From Plenodomus lindquistii (lineage: Eukaryota; Ascomycota; Dothideomycetes; Pleosporales; Leptosphaeriaceae), in NCBI GenBank assembly GCA_025504975.1, contig JANUWI010000012.1, positions 744,001 to 808,000 of the forward strand: DNA of 64,000 nt, given 5' to 3'. The position numbers and the translations under genes are program-made. Numbering within the stretch: the first letter of the stretch is position 1; each line of letters opens with the position of its first letter. A model generated the notes under the pieces. It worked only from the letters and a program-made list of their open reading frames with translations. It searched no databases and was not told the origin of the DNA. Positions 1 to 11,058 of this stretch are shown here, piece by piece.

Positions 1-230
1 ACCCATTCGCCGCTCTCTTCGGCCCCGGTGGTTTGGGTGCTGGAGCAGGTGGCTTCGGTGCGCCTGCCGCACCAGCAGACACGCGGCCACCCGAGGAGGT
101 ATACGAGGTGCAACTTCGCCAGCTCAACGAAATGGGCTTCTACGAGTTCGACAGGAACGTGTCTGCGCTGAGAAGAAGCGGTGGAAACGTTCAGGGTGCG
201 ATTGAGTATCTGCTCAGTGGGGGCGCGTAG
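1..230 (+). CDS. DSK2: Dsk2/ubiquilin-like protein, C-terminal fragment with UBA domain
   Basis: Only the last 76 codons lie in the window; the open frame enters from the left edge and stops with TAG at 228-230. A Gly/Ala-rich linker is followed by a UBA domain beginning near EVQLRQLNEMGF and ending in a helix with GNVQGAIEYLL, then three residues before the stop. This arrangement is the C-terminus of Dsk2/ubiquilin proteins, which shuttle polyubiquitinated clients to the proteasome; the N-terminal ubiquitin-like domain and STI1 repeats would lie outside the window. The MGFYEFDRN loop and the GNV turn are the parts that usually contact ubiquitin. Identification rests on this UBA match alone, so another UBL-UBA protein remains possible. 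Confidence 0.85.
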   Translation, partial: PFAALFGPGGLGAGAGGFGAPAAPADTRPPEEVYEVQLRQLNEMGFYEFDRNVSALRRSGGNVQGAIEYLLSGGA

Positions 231-714
231 GTTGGCCTCGTGAAGCAATATGATCAACAGGATTGTTTGACGCTAGGGGAACTGAGCATGATCCGGCGCT
301 TTGAGGAAGATGAGGAGCGCATGAATGAGATGAGTGGAGAGGACTATGGATACGACATCAACGATATCTTGGAAGACTACGATAGCGATGAGTGGACCTT
401 TTCCGACGAGGATCAGTGTAGGGAGAGTACTAGGCCTCCCTGATTGGGGGGTCTGTGTATATTGCTAAGTGATATAGTCTGGTTTCGGTTCCGGGTTTCT
501 GGACGCAAACACGACGTTAGACTCATTTTGACAGCTGAAGATGTAGTTGACTATGATACCAATGAATCAGGGTTGAAACACCGCCAATGACCTTGCACTT
601 CAATCCCCATGTAAATGTCCACATACGTTTCATGTCACATACAACACATGACACATTCAAAAGCTGAGATCCTTTTCAACATACTTCCTACCCGTCCTCG
701 CCAACCCCCCAAAA
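231..714. other. Intergenic, convergent 3' flanks
   Basis: This 484-bp gap lies between the stop of the Dsk2-like gene (+) and the stop of the permease gene (-), so it should hold two 3' UTRs. A 67-codon open frame at 240-443 begins with GTG just after the Dsk2 stop and encodes an acidic peptide; it has no recognisable domain. The stretch 690-715 is C-rich and continues the composition of the permease 3' end. Confidence 0.6.
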
Positions 715-2906
715 CTACCGATCATACGCTCCCGTCCCCCTAACCACATAAATCTGCCCCGTCAACACCGTAAGCCCCACCAACATCGTAATCGCAATAA
801 TCGGCAAATTGACCCTAGCAAACTCGAGCCCACCGACATGAATATGCTTCCTCGCTAGGATATCACGCCACAGCATGCCCGCGAGCGACGCACTGAACGC
901 GAGGCTGAACGCGCCGTAGTTGACGCCGATAGCCATGCTGTAGACTGTGCCCCAGAAGGTGCGGTCGGAGATTGGGGAGCCGTTTAGACGGTGGATTTGT
1001 TGCCAGGCTTGGACGACGCGGGAGAGGAGGATTGTTGTGCCGATGTTTGTGCCTGCGAACTGTGTTGGGGGTGGGTGTTAGATTGTTGATATCTTTTGTT
1101 AGTGGGGAGGATGGAGAGGATGGGGATGAGGTAGGGGCGGGTTGATGGATGGGCGGAGTAGGGGATCGTTACGTACATTACATAATATCACGCTGATGAA
1201 GCCCATGCCTCCTATCGCACCTACGGTTCCTGTCTTCTCGACCCAGTGGTCCCACCCGTGCGCGAAGACGGGAACCCAGCCTTTTGTGACGAGGGCTTGC
1301 ACGAGGACGAACATGCAGAATGCGAAGGGGAGGAGGGCGAGGGGGAGGTGGTGCAGGACGGTCATTGTGGTTGGGAAGGTGGTTTGAGACCACGTATATG
1401 CATTTGAGACGAGCGAGGTCAATGTCGTTCGTTGCGTCGTCTTGGGCTTCTTCGTCATTTTTTCTTCTTCCATGAGCGTCTTTTCCTGCACTGGACTCTC
1501 TTGGGGTTCCACGCTAGATGATGCCTTAACCCTGTGGTTCATTTCGTAGGATTGAATGGCATCCGAGGACTCGACGTGTGCCGCGGATTTTCGTCGTTCA
1601 GCGCGCTCGGCTTGCGCTGTCTCGGCGCGTTGGCGGCCCTCGTGCGCGATTTGACGCGTTTCTTTGCGGTTTAGCCAGCCCATTGTTAGGTCGAAGACGA
1701 ACATTACTGCGGCGGCGGGGAGAGTGACCCAATACACTGGTCGTTCGTGAGTGCCCTGTGCAGTAGCGTTTAATACTAGGACAGTGATCAGGGTAGCTGC
1801 CATGACGGCTGCGCCGAAGAGGGCACCGTTCTTGTCTAAGAAGGGATTTAGGATTTCTTCCAAGGAGAGCTGCTTCTCCTCTTCTTCGTTGTTGTCTGCG
1901 TCTGCATCTGACATCTCCATTTCGCCCTTGGCAAAGGGAATGTTTGGATTCACAGGCTTGCGGTTCTTGAGTTCTTCGGGTAGGTCTTCCATTTCAATGG
2001 AGGACGGGATAAGGGATTCGTCGTGGAAGATGACGTATAGGAGGAAAGGGTACAGCACGATTCCCGTGACGAGAACAGGGACAATGACGTTGGCGGTGTA
2101 TTTGATGAATGTGATGCCGAATGCTCCCGCCAGGACCAGATTTGTCGGGTTCGAGGAGACAAGGATACAAGACGCGATGTTTGCAACGGAGAATTGCGTG
2201 TATATCCATGCGCGTGGGTGCTTGATGTTACTCGATACGCGCGTCATGTACGAGAGAAACGCTGTTCCAGATAGGATGATGGGATCGTTTCCGATGAAAG
2301 CTGTGAGGCAGAAGAAGAATGTGTAGAGGTAGAAGAACAACCTGTGACCAACTTTTCCTCCTTTTTGCAATACCTTGAAGGCCAGCCACCTGATCAGACC
2401 TGAAGCATCCACCGAGATGGCAATGTACGCTAGCGAGAGGAAGAATAGCATGATATCGTAGGGAACGATACCCTGGTCGCCTGCAGTGCCGCCTTTTACT
2501 TCCTTGGCTCCAATCGCAGTGATGGCGAGGAGGAAGAGGTCAGCGATCAGTGGCGCGGTGATGAAGTTCATGGGGAAGTCCAGGCGCACGAATGCTCCCA
2601 CCTTGCCGTTGCGCACGTGTGTTGGATGGTTTGGCGGCGCGGTTATGCGCATAGCGCTGGAGAGGTTGAGAAAGCCAGTCCATAGTACTCTGGGAATGAA
2701 GAAGGGTATCTTGAAGGGAAATAGGACGTTGACATCTGGAGTGATTGTGTTGGATTTTGCAGCGAGCAAATTTTTTTGTATAACTTACTGGTCAGGACAA
2801 AAACAATGAGGGTAATTATTGACTTCCACTCCTTGATTTTGCTGGTGTCGAGGTCAGGCACCTCGGTGCTGCTAGTGGCTCGTGTAGATAACATCTCCAG
2901 CACCAT
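715..2906 (-). CDS. ArsB/NhaD-superfamily anion permease (arsenical-pump/citrate-transporter-like)
   Basis: Polytopic membrane transporter of the ion-transporter superfamily that includes ArsB, NhaD and the P protein. Model: complement(join(715..1059, 1177..2735, 2789..2906)), 673 aa. Both introns have good signals (GTAAGT donor at 2788; GTACGT donor at 1176) and keep phase. Many hydrophobic segments are visible in two halves, with family-like patches such as FIGNDPIILSGTAFLSYMTR and VSSNPTNLVLAGAFGI in the first half and FAGTNIGTTILLSR after the second intron. The halves are separated by a long charged, Glu/Lys-rich cytoplasmic linker (about residues 300-480). The real substrate cannot be read from sequence: arsenite, dicarboxylate and Na+/H+ exchange are all possible. 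No ArsA, ArsC or other arsenic gene is adjacent. The coding strand becomes G-rich over the last 250 bp. Confidence 0.8.
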
Positions 2907-3545
2907 CGCCCCAACGACACGCCCTACACAATCGATTTGAGTAGATTGTGAGTCTCAAGGCGACTCGTTCAACCACAAAGTCGAATTTTCAATCTGATGT
3001 TCGGGCGTTGGTTGTTGGATAAAGGGCGAGCTTTGCACGTGGCGCGCTCGGGCCGATTGGGCGCAACTGTCACTGAACCGTTTCTGGAACGTGCCGTGTA
3101 CGTCGAGACTCGCCAGACGGCCTGACATGCCACCGTTCCGGCAAACTGAGGCTCTTGTACACTTCTCACCGTGGCCTGGCTAGGAAGCGGTGATGCCAGA
3201 ACCAAGGAACTTGGCGTTTCACCCCGGTCAGCTTTGGCGTTGCGATTTTGCGGCTAGAAATCGACTAGAATTAGGCCTCCCTTGTCGCTCATTGGCCGGG
3301 CCTATCCCCGCTGTCATTCACACAGACTCAGCCTCCCATCTTACACGCTATGTGACCAAACAACTACAGAATAGCTCACCGGTGGCCACGCCTCAAGTTC
3401 GACAATGACTGCGGCCGTCTCGCTTGCTAAAAGCCGCGTACAACTCACGTAAGGCGGCATTTCGTCTTTTGTTCACGCAGTTCCCTCTTGCAACGAGTAT
3501 GAAGACTGTTCTCCTTCCGACCGCGATCGACGCTATTGTAGAGAC
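2907..3545. promoter_or_regulatory. Divergent intergenic promoter region
   Basis: This 639-bp interval separates the start codons of the permease (-) and the seven-exon membrane protein (+). It contains two inverted CCAAT motifs (ATTGG at 3056-3060 and 3291-3295). No coding sequence was accepted here, and no clear TATA box was seen for either gene. Confidence 0.4.
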
Positions 3546-5549
3546 ATGTCTTCCTCGACACGAAGCACAGCCAATGCGACGTCATCGGCTGTAGACGTCG
3601 TATGTGCGTTCCCATTATCGTAAGTAACAGTATCCGCTGGTAAGGCCAGCTTAGAGCTCGTATTGACACAGATCCCAGCTCAAATTATGGGCCTGGATCA
3701 CGGGTACTCCACCACAATGTTGGGCAACAGGCGTATTAGAAGGCTCATTTTGCTCGCTAGATTCTGTATTATCTGCTTGTTACAGCGTGCGTAACTTTTC
3801 GAAAGGTGGAGTGGCTGCGCAACGCATGCTTGGCTGCGGCACTCGTCCTACCAGCAATATCGGCGCTTCAGGGCATCGTGCTCGCAGCTAGCCATTCTAA
3901 TGGTCAGTTTGTAGCGACCTCCCAAGCAACCCAAGAGCCTTGTTTTAACCACCCCCATTCTAGGCGTTGTCGACTTGGATCTTTATGGAGCTTTCCAATT
4001 CTGCGCTATCGGCATCTTAGCCGCTGTAGGTGTCCCCTCCCGTTCGCAGGATCGTGAACCGACAGGCTAACGGTTCCCAGCCGCTTACGGTGCGCCTCTC
4101 GAGGGTAAGACTCCAAGATACACGATTGTCATGCTTAGGATTACTAACTGCTAATAATTTTTCCCAGACCTATTTCTACGATCCAGGACGGAACATCATA
4201 TTCCTGTGGACAATTCTTATTTCCATGGGCCTTATTGGCATTTGTGTGGAGTTCTATCGTGTGACACCCACTGAATGCAGCAGCGATCTGAACAACGGGA
4301 CCCTCCATTTTGATGTGGCCCACTTTCCATACGGCAATGTACAGTGCGATATGAAATGCTCTGAGAAAGATGGCCCTTTCTCGCCGATGCGCGGCGGTGC
4401 AGCGGGAAATGTGAACATTGTCCCAGTACCCCGAGTCCTGACATTCAATGCAGGTATGCTACTTGCCGCTGGCTTCTGCATCCCCGCTATACTTAGCCTC
4501 GTTTTTACCTGGGATAAGATCTTGGAAATCAACTGGAGAAGGCGAGCACCGGTGGAGAAGCAAGATGACGTGATTGAAGGTGCCAACATGACTGTACGAG
4601 AGCTGAAGGGTGTCAACAATGTTGTGCGAAAGTTTCTGGGTGTCATTGAGATACCACTGTTCGGGGGCGTCATTATAACGCTGATTGGGGTCGGCGAGGC
4701 AAACTTCTTCTCTCCTCAGATTCGATACGATACTGAGCCTATGGCCTCGATTGGTAAGCACACTTGCGCTGATCGGTATTGATCTCGCTGCTGATGCTTT
4801 TTCTAGGACAGTGGTCGTCAATCGCAGGTACAGTCATAGCTGCGCTTGGGTCCCTGTACTTGCTTTGGTCCAACGATGATGACAGTGGGTTCACGGAGAA
4901 GACAAGGCAGCATGTTGACGAGCGTAGTCCAAGACCACAAAGCAACAATAGTCGACGAGAGCCATCACCAACTCATCTGCCTACCACACGCAACGATGTT
5001 AGCAGATACTCCGGAGAGAACACTCTCGGCATCTATCCGCCGTCGCCGAACGAGGTTGGGTTAATACCAACGATCACACATCCGGAGTCGTTGAACGAGC
5101 ATCGCGAACACATTCCAGAACAAGGACAGCAGAATAGCTTACCTACTGGTGGTAGACAGCGTGTACGCCGATGGTTCAACGCGGCCGGAGACTACTGGGC
5201 CAACACCGCGCACGAAAAGCTCGACATCTCCGACTTCAAGGACCCCAAAGCGCACAGATTCCCGGAGATCCCAGGTGAAGTACTTCGCAATCCTCTGTTG
5301 GAACAAACTAGCAGGGAGTATACCCAGAGACGAGAAGATAGGGCTGCGAGTACCTATGCCGGGAGTGCCTATGCTGCGAGCATCGTCTCGACGTCCGGTC
5401 CAGAGCAAGTCACTACACCGCCCCCCAGGCATGAATCACCGCGACCAGATACGAGCCCAAATCGGCAACCAAAACGTCGAGATACGCTCGAAGTACCTAC
5501 ACCGGCACATGTACATCATCGGAACGAAAGTCAGTCATCACAAACATAG
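3546..5549 (+). CDS. Fungal-specific multi-pass membrane protein, function unknown
   Basis: Conserved filamentous-fungal membrane protein without an assigned function. Model: join(3546..3619, 3679..3703, 3761..3902, 3964..4025, 4081..4104, 4168..4753, 4807..5549), 551 aa. Two exons are only 25 and 24 nt long; the reading GSR|ILYYLLVTACV across the second intron and GILAA|PLTVRLSR|TYFYDPGR across the fourth and fifth is what decides the joins. About five or six hydrophobic segments occupy residues 30-320, with an extracytoplasmic loop holding paired cysteines (TECSSD, VQCDMKC). The last 230 residues are a polar, Ser/Pro/Arg-rich, probably cytoplasmic tail. The stop lies 68 bp from the stop of the convergent CE1 esterase gene. 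The start ATG is followed by a Ser/Thr-rich leader without a clear signal peptide. Confidence 0.75.
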
Positions 5550-5617
5550 GTTCCAAATTCCCTAGAGAACGTCCTTACAAAACTTTTGATCACCTACACC
5601 ACCAGGAGGGCCTAGTT

Positions 5618-6612
5618 CTACAAACCGAACCATGCTTCCGAAACCGATAAGTGTGATGGTACAGAGTGCCCAACGCCCTGTGCCCAGATCGCCTCGACAT
5701 TCGGGCCAAAGTCATCGGTACGATAGTTCTTCTCTGGAGTGTCTTTCTTGGAGCTGACCGGTGCGGTGCTAACACCAAAAACGTTTGTCCACTGCTTGAG
5801 CGTCTCGTCATAATTCTTGGGCGAGAGTGTGGTGTCAACCGAACCGTGCCAGAACTCTGCGATATGAAGAACCATGGTCAATAGGAGTGTTCGAGAGCAG
5901 CTTGAATCTATCACTTACGCATGCGTGGTCTTGTACCATTGTAATCTGGGTACATGCCTCGTACTACGTCACCCCAGTGTTGCGCAGTCGAGATGCTTTG
6001 CCCACCAGAGCAAGTATTGTTCCAGGCTACCGCTGCTCCAGAAGCAGACACGAAGCAACCCGCAGGGACACCGGAGTACAGGGACACCGCGGAGATCAAC
6101 TCGGGATAAGTAGCCGCCAGCACATTCGACATCATTGCTCCAGAGGATCCACCGGTAACAAAAACCTTTGTTGGATCGATCTTGTACTTACCAATCGCAT
6201 ACGAAATCATGTTTGCGATGGCGTTGGAATCTCCACCACCGTTATGCGAAAGTGAGGCTTTGCTAGAGACATCCCAGCACTCTGTGGTGGAGCTTGGCCA
6301 GACGGACACGTAGCCTTTGGTGTCGGAGCCTTGCTTCCAGGGTATCTTGTTATTCTGGAAGTACTTCTGGGCGCTTGATTGGCACGAGTGGATTGCTACG
6401 ACCAAGGCATCGCTTTTGACTTGGTCGGGCACGTATACCCACCTGAAGCGAAGTTAGCAAAAGAAGAACGAAGCAAGAGTGGGAGATCGTTGGATTTCCT
6501 ACATTCCTGGTTTAGCCTTCGCAGTGCCGCCATAGTTGGAGACTTGTGTCAATTGTGCAGCGAGTGTGCCGCTAGCTAGCCAGAAAAGAGAAGTGATGAT
6601 TTTGGAGAACAT
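5618..6612 (-). CDS. Secreted CE1 esterase (acetylxylan/feruloyl esterase, PHB-depolymerase-like)
   Basis: Secreted alpha/beta-hydrolase that removes acetyl or feruloyl esters from xylan. Model: complement(join(5618..5856, 5919..6442, 6503..6612)), 290 aa. Residues 1-19 (MFSKIITSLFWLASGTLAA) are a signal peptide. The catalytic elbow is GGSSG within VFVTGGSSGAMMSN, the catalytic-His segment is GVGHSVP near the C-terminus, and PSSTTECWDVSS plus paired cysteines (SGVPAGCF, NNTCSGG) match fungal Axe1/FaeB-type CE1 enzymes. There is no carbohydrate-binding module. The first exon joins so that GM|WVYVPDQV reads through. The gene is divergent from an AA9 oxidase, suggesting joint induction on plant cell wall. 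Choosing between acetylxylan and feruloyl activity needs assay; CE1 sequences do not separate them cleanly. Confidence 0.88.
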
Positions 6613-6671
6613 ATTCGGGTTGAGAAAGAGCTTGTTATTGCACGACATGTCAACAACGTGGACTCAGCACA

Positions 6672-6677
6672 TATATA
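6672..6677 (-). promoter_or_regulatory. Putative TATA box of CE1 gene
   Basis: TATATA lies about 60 bp upstream of the CE1 start codon, leaving room for a 5' UTR of roughly 30 nt. The motif is its own reverse complement, so orientation is inferred from position only. Confidence 0.4.
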
Positions 6678-6885
6678 ACTACCGTTCACCGCTCGGCAGA
6701 AGCTCATGCAGTGCCGCACTTCGTCGTTCGTTGCCCGTGTGACGAACCGATATCCTTGATGCCCTCCGCTGATATATTGCAGGTCATGTGAGGATGCTCA
6801 TCCGGGTAAACATGAGTTTATCTTGCAATCAAGCTTTATACCAAGCACTTCCACACATTACCCGCTTATGACATGATCCTTGCCT

Positions 6886-6891
6886 CCCCAC
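6886..6891 (-). promoter_or_regulatory. Putative CreA/Cre1 carbon-repression site
   Basis: GTGGGG on the minus strand fits the CreA consensus SYGGRG and sits between two plant-cell-wall enzyme genes. A single hexamer is weak evidence; paired sites usually mark functional repression. Confidence 0.3.
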
Positions 6892-7110
6892 GTTCAATGC
6901 TGGAACTGCACTTGCCGAACTATCGGATCTACTATAACTGTGACTTGCGTCTACTGGATCGCTGAAGAGTGACCCGTAATCAGGTTAGAGTCACAATGAG
7001 CATCAGGTGTCATAACAATACAGTTCTCAAGTTCGTCTACGCTCAAACCTGCACATTTGCACACGCATGTTCTGCACAGCGTAATACTCATCTTCTTCCC
7101 ACCAACGAAT

Positions 7111-8032
7111 ATGTGGTCCACAATTGCTACTATAACAGTTCTTGCAGCTCACGAGGTGCTAGCACATGGCGGAGCACTGAACTACACCGTCGGCTCTACA
7201 TGGTATCCCGGGTACACATATCCCCATCCCCATCACCGCAACAAAACCACATTCCCACTAACACCGACCCAAGCTACGACCCCTACGGCGACGAAGCCCT
7301 CCAAGACGCCGCACCCTGGATGCCCCAAAGAAAATGGACCTCCAACAACCCCATCTTCGAAACCACCAACACATCTCTCTCCTGCAACACCCCCGGCACC
7401 CCCGCACGCGCCTACATCCCCATAACCGCCGGCTCCAACATCACCGCCGTCTACGCCTACTGGGTCCACACCGTCGGCCCCATGATCGCCTGGCTAGCCT
7501 ACTGCGCCACGCCTCTCAACGACTGCTCTACTTTCGACTCCGCCAGCGCGTTGTGGTTCAAGATCGGGCAGAAAGGCCTGCTAGACGGTACCATTGAGAC
7601 GGGGACGTGGTTCCAAAAGGCGTTTAGCAAGTGGGACGGTAGCCCTAGTTTGTGGAGTGAGACTGTGCCGCCGAGTTTGAAGAGGGGGAGGTATCTGGTC
7701 AGACATGAGATTGTTAGTTTGCATAGCGCGAATAATCCGCAGTTTTATCCCGAGTGTGCGCATTTGGAGGTTGATGGGGATGGGGAGGGGTTTCCGGGGG
7801 AGGAGTATTTGGTGAGGATTCCGGGGGTGTGGAGCATGGATGGTGTGTATCTGTGGTGTACGTGTGGGAGAGAGAAGACTGACTGGGGTGTAGATCCGGC
7901 GATCAATATCGATATTTATCAGCCGAATGTGTCGATGAGGACGGTGAGTCGGATTAGCCCATGGTTCCAAAAGCTTTTGCTAAGATACGATAGGAATACA
8001 TCATTCCAGGTCCACCGGTATGGACTGGCTAA
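7111..8032 (+). CDS. AA9 lytic polysaccharide monooxygenase (formerly GH61)
   Basis: Copper-dependent oxidase that cleaves cellulose or related glucans outside the cell. Model: join(7111..7211, 7274..7943, 7994..8032), 269 aa. Signal peptide residues 1-18 end at LA, so His19 becomes the N-terminal copper-brace histidine (HGG); the second brace histidine is H99 in YWVHTVGP. The hydrogen-bonding His-Gln and axial Tyr are seen in LHSANNPQFYPECAHLEV. The first intron restores WYPGYDPYGDE and the last restores the ending EYIIPGPPVWTG before TAA, both typical of AA9. No CBM1 is attached. The coding strand is C-rich to about 7560 and then G-rich. The gene is divergent from the CE1 esterase and ends 157 bp from the convergent mannosyltransferase gene. 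Confidence 0.93.
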
Positions 8033-8189
8033 GTTGTATTTGGTGTTGATGTTCTGAGAGCCGAAGCAACATGTACATTCGAAAGCTCAGGATCATCTGC
8101 GAGCAACTGGGTGATTGTTCTGGTCTTGGACTTCTGCAACGATGAAGTAGATATTCACAAAGCGTCATTGCTACTGATGTAGAGGTATC

Positions 8190-9606
8190 CTATCGTTCAT
8201 GCGCCCGTTTCGAAGGAAATCTAGGTCTCAGCCCCTCATCCCAGTCAACAAAAGACTGGTGATTGTAATCTGGCATACACTTGACCTTCTCTGGTGGCTT
8301 TGTCTCCCACTCAATCTTCACATCGTCCTCTTCGTTCGTGACATGCTTGGACACATATCCTTTGTTCGCTTTGATCTTCTTCGCCGCCTCATCACTATAC
8401 TCCACATTCACACTTGGCACCACTGCAATTTTCCCATATCCGTTTGCCCAGAGGTCTTTAGCAAACAGCTTCGGCTCACCCTGGAAGCATTCACCCTCCC
8501 TACGCGCCCTAAACCTGATACTCCCGTCCAGAAGCGGCTTCGCAGTGAAAGCCGTAACGCCGTTCCAGCACGCAAACACTTGGAAAGGTTTCGAAGCCGA
8601 TAACCGCGCTCGCGCCTTGTCATCGTTCCAGAAAAGATTCCAGGCAAAGTCCCAGCTTCCATCTTCTGGAATCCTGAAGAACGTATCACCCGTCATGCCG
8701 CGCGCGATCCAAACGTCGTAGAATGTCGGGTTATCGCCCACATACGTCCAATCCATAGCACATGTTTGGTCGGCATCTTGTAACCTCCGCTGGTGAAGTA
8801 ACTCCAGAATGTCCTCCATGCATATGGCGATGTCGTTGAGGAATATGACCGTGGTGTCTGGATCGTAATGTTTTGGATGTGTGAAGAGATCCCCTAAGGC
8901 GAGATTTCGTAAGCTTGCAAGGGCTTCGATGCGATCGGTTCCAGGGGCGGTAGGGTTGATGTCACTCGTTTGGAAATAGTAGGTCGCACCGAGAACCTGC
9001 AAACTGGAACGAAGTTCTTCGAGCACTTCAAAGGTGCCATCATCAGACCGTCCTTCTACGACGGAAAGGATGCAGTTTTCAGGACCAAGAAACTTGATCG
9101 TCTCCACGATTGAGCCGATCAATCGCGGTAGTAGATGTACGCATTGATGCAAGTCGAGCGCAAAGAAGTACCTGGGATGCTGCGAGGCAACAGATTGATC
9201 CGATGGGTCTGCTAGGTAGGCATAGCGGTCGAGGTTTGGCTGTGGACACTCCAGACGAGGAAATGTCGAATCTGAAGGGTTCAAGATTGCGTGCACATAT
9301 GGTGGCGCTTCCGCGAGCAGAGTGTCGTTTGCTTTTCTTGGCAGACCAGTGGGAGCTGCGCCGGGCGAGATGGCAGTAGGCGAACTATTCGGTTCCCCTA
9401 CTTGTTGTGAGCTTCTCAGATCGATATAGATGACAAAGGAAGTACCGACCTGCTAAGGTCTTATTGAGATACCCAGTGCTAGAGGGTTTTTCCCACAACG
9501 CGCTGCTGCTGTGCTGGAAGAAGCCAGATCCAATGAGGAGAATTACAACGACTGCAAGTAACGTGACGGCTTTGGTAAGCGATAGTAAGCTTCTTGGATT
9601 ACTCAT
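8190..9606 (-). CDS. CAP59/CMT1-family (GT69) alpha-1,3-mannosyltransferase-like protein
   Basis: Type II Golgi glycosyltransferase related to Cryptococcus CAP59 and CMT1, which act in capsule and mannan synthesis. Model: complement(join(8190..9400, 9450..9606)), 455 aa. A single N-terminal anchor (TLLAVVVILLIGSGFF) follows a short basic cytoplasmic tail. The catalytic part begins with RYFFALDLHQCVHLLPRLIG and includes VVEGRSDDGT, IFLNDIAICMEDILELL and MDWTYVGDNPTFYDVWIARG; the last two are hallmarks of the family, with acidic residues expected to bind metal and nucleotide sugar. In non-capsulated ascomycetes these proteins probably modify cell-wall or secreted mannans; that role is inference. 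Confidence 0.88.
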
Positions 9607-11058
9607 TGAAAAAGTGTAATGCTCAAGAACGACCCGAGGCGGCCAGAACGAGGTTGGTTGTCTGAGGGTGCTTGGAAAGAAGCAACTGCATAATCTCGTA
9701 GAAGTAAAGGTGAGCAAGGCTGACTGTGCCACTTCGGAAAGTACAATGCATGGATTTGTCCCGCGTTTGCGGTGCAGGCTGACATGATGCGTTCCTATCC
9801 CCAGTCGCCGTGGCACTTACCCGAAAGGTACGCGAGCGCTTCCAGCACCTGAACACTTGCCTCATCGAGCAGCGTTGTTCGCCCACGGTGCACATTTATG
9901 ATTGGATGACAGGGGGCGGCGTGAGATGCCTGCATTGTGTATCTCGACACCTGCAAGACTGCGGCGTAGTCAGGAATCCCCGAAGGCAACTTGACGCTCA
10001 GTTCCATCCAATCACTTCCAGAGTCCGGTGATCAATTCCCGACTGCCGAATTCTGAGCATATCAGGATAAATAGCTCTCATCTATCGCTCGTCCAAGTGT
10101 TAACACCCGACATTGCACTCCAAGAATACTAGAGACCGACCACTTTTTTCGAACAAAGAGGAAGACCATGGTAGCCAAGGGGGCCCCGAATACGCTTATC
10201 GTATCATCCACCCGGACATTAGCGTGACACAATAGAGCGAGCGCATCACTGCGGAGGAGATATTCTTGAAGAATAATTATGTTTGTATCTCCTTTTTCTC
10301 CTCCCCTCACCTCCTCCCCACAACACGCCCGAGGCTCCTCCACCATACCATCCCTCTACCGCCCCTCCCACATTTACACCTCCAACCTCCCCCTCACACA
10401 CCCAACGCAATTTATTGTCCTCTCTTTTTTTTCCCCTCTCTCTCGTCCCTATTCGCAAAATGCTCTCGCTTCTTCCTCGCATGCGCCAAGGACTTTCGCA
10501 CAGCGCTCAGTGCGAGGAGAGCGCGCGGGGCTGGAGATTCATGCACTGTTTGGTGTAAGATGACTGGCTTCCAGAACGGAGACCGAAGATGCGGGTATCC
10601 TACACACGAGCGAATCGAGGTAGTCTTGCTGATATGGGATCACACGCGTGTCTGGCAGGAGTATCACGACGAGAAGTGATGTCTGTGTTGGTTGGTGAGT
10701 GGGACGGCGAACTGGTGACAGCGGCAGTATCGATGGGATAGACGGGAGAATTTGCTAGTACCGCCGGCCCAACAGCATCGTGGGCACTGTCATGCGTGAT
10801 AGGGCAACAGCGTCCTGTCCGGCGGCCAAAAAAACATTCTTCCATGATCTGACCCATTAAATCTGTATCATTGGATGCCTCCTCAAGACTATCTATCATT
10901 AACCCGCCCCGCCCCCCAACACAAATCCCTCCCACCATACCGTCCCCGCCTAAGATCTCGCCTCCACCCAGCACACCAGGACAAAAAGAGTGGATATAAA
11001 GCAACAAAAAAGAGCTCAACGCTAAAAGGGACAAAAATGACGCAAGAGAACAAATGGA
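9607..11058. other. Intergenic region with pyrimidine-rich tracts
   Basis: This is 1.45 kb between the start of the mannosyltransferase (-) and the stop of the Ser-rich membrane protein (-). The plus strand is strongly C/T-rich at 10267-10460 and again at 10870-10985, with a G-rich stretch between (10680-10760). Open frames of 70-145 codons exist on both strands but are low-complexity or share no recognisable domain, so none is called. Confidence 0.5.

Larger units (their letters stand above)
6613..7110. promoter_or_regulatory. Shared divergent promoter of CE1 esterase and AA9 LPMO
   Basis: These 498 bp separate the ATGs of two secreted polysaccharide-active enzymes transcribed away from each other. 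Visible sites are a TATATA at 6672-6677, 60 bp upstream of the CE1 start, and a carbon-catabolite (CreA/Cre1) consensus GTGGGG on the minus strand at 6886-6891 near the middle. No GGCTAA (XlnR/Xyr1) site was found by eye. Co-regulation is an inference from the geometry. Confidence 0.5.

Noticed and set aside
240..443. Acidic 67-codon open frame right after the Dsk2 stop
   Set aside because: Starts with GTG, has no domain and lies in an expected 3' UTR.
1751..2326. 191-codon plus-strand frame
   Set aside because: Lies entirely antisense to the permease coding exon, which has clear family motifs.
715..2906. Arsenic-resistance cluster
   Set aside because: Only an ArsB-type permease fold is present; no arsenate reductase, ArsA or ArsH gene is nearby, and this superfamily transports many anions.
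10266..10679. Overlapping plus-strand frames of about 90-140 codons
   Set aside because: They arise from a pyrimidine-rich tract and give Pro/Ser/His-rich low-complexity peptides.
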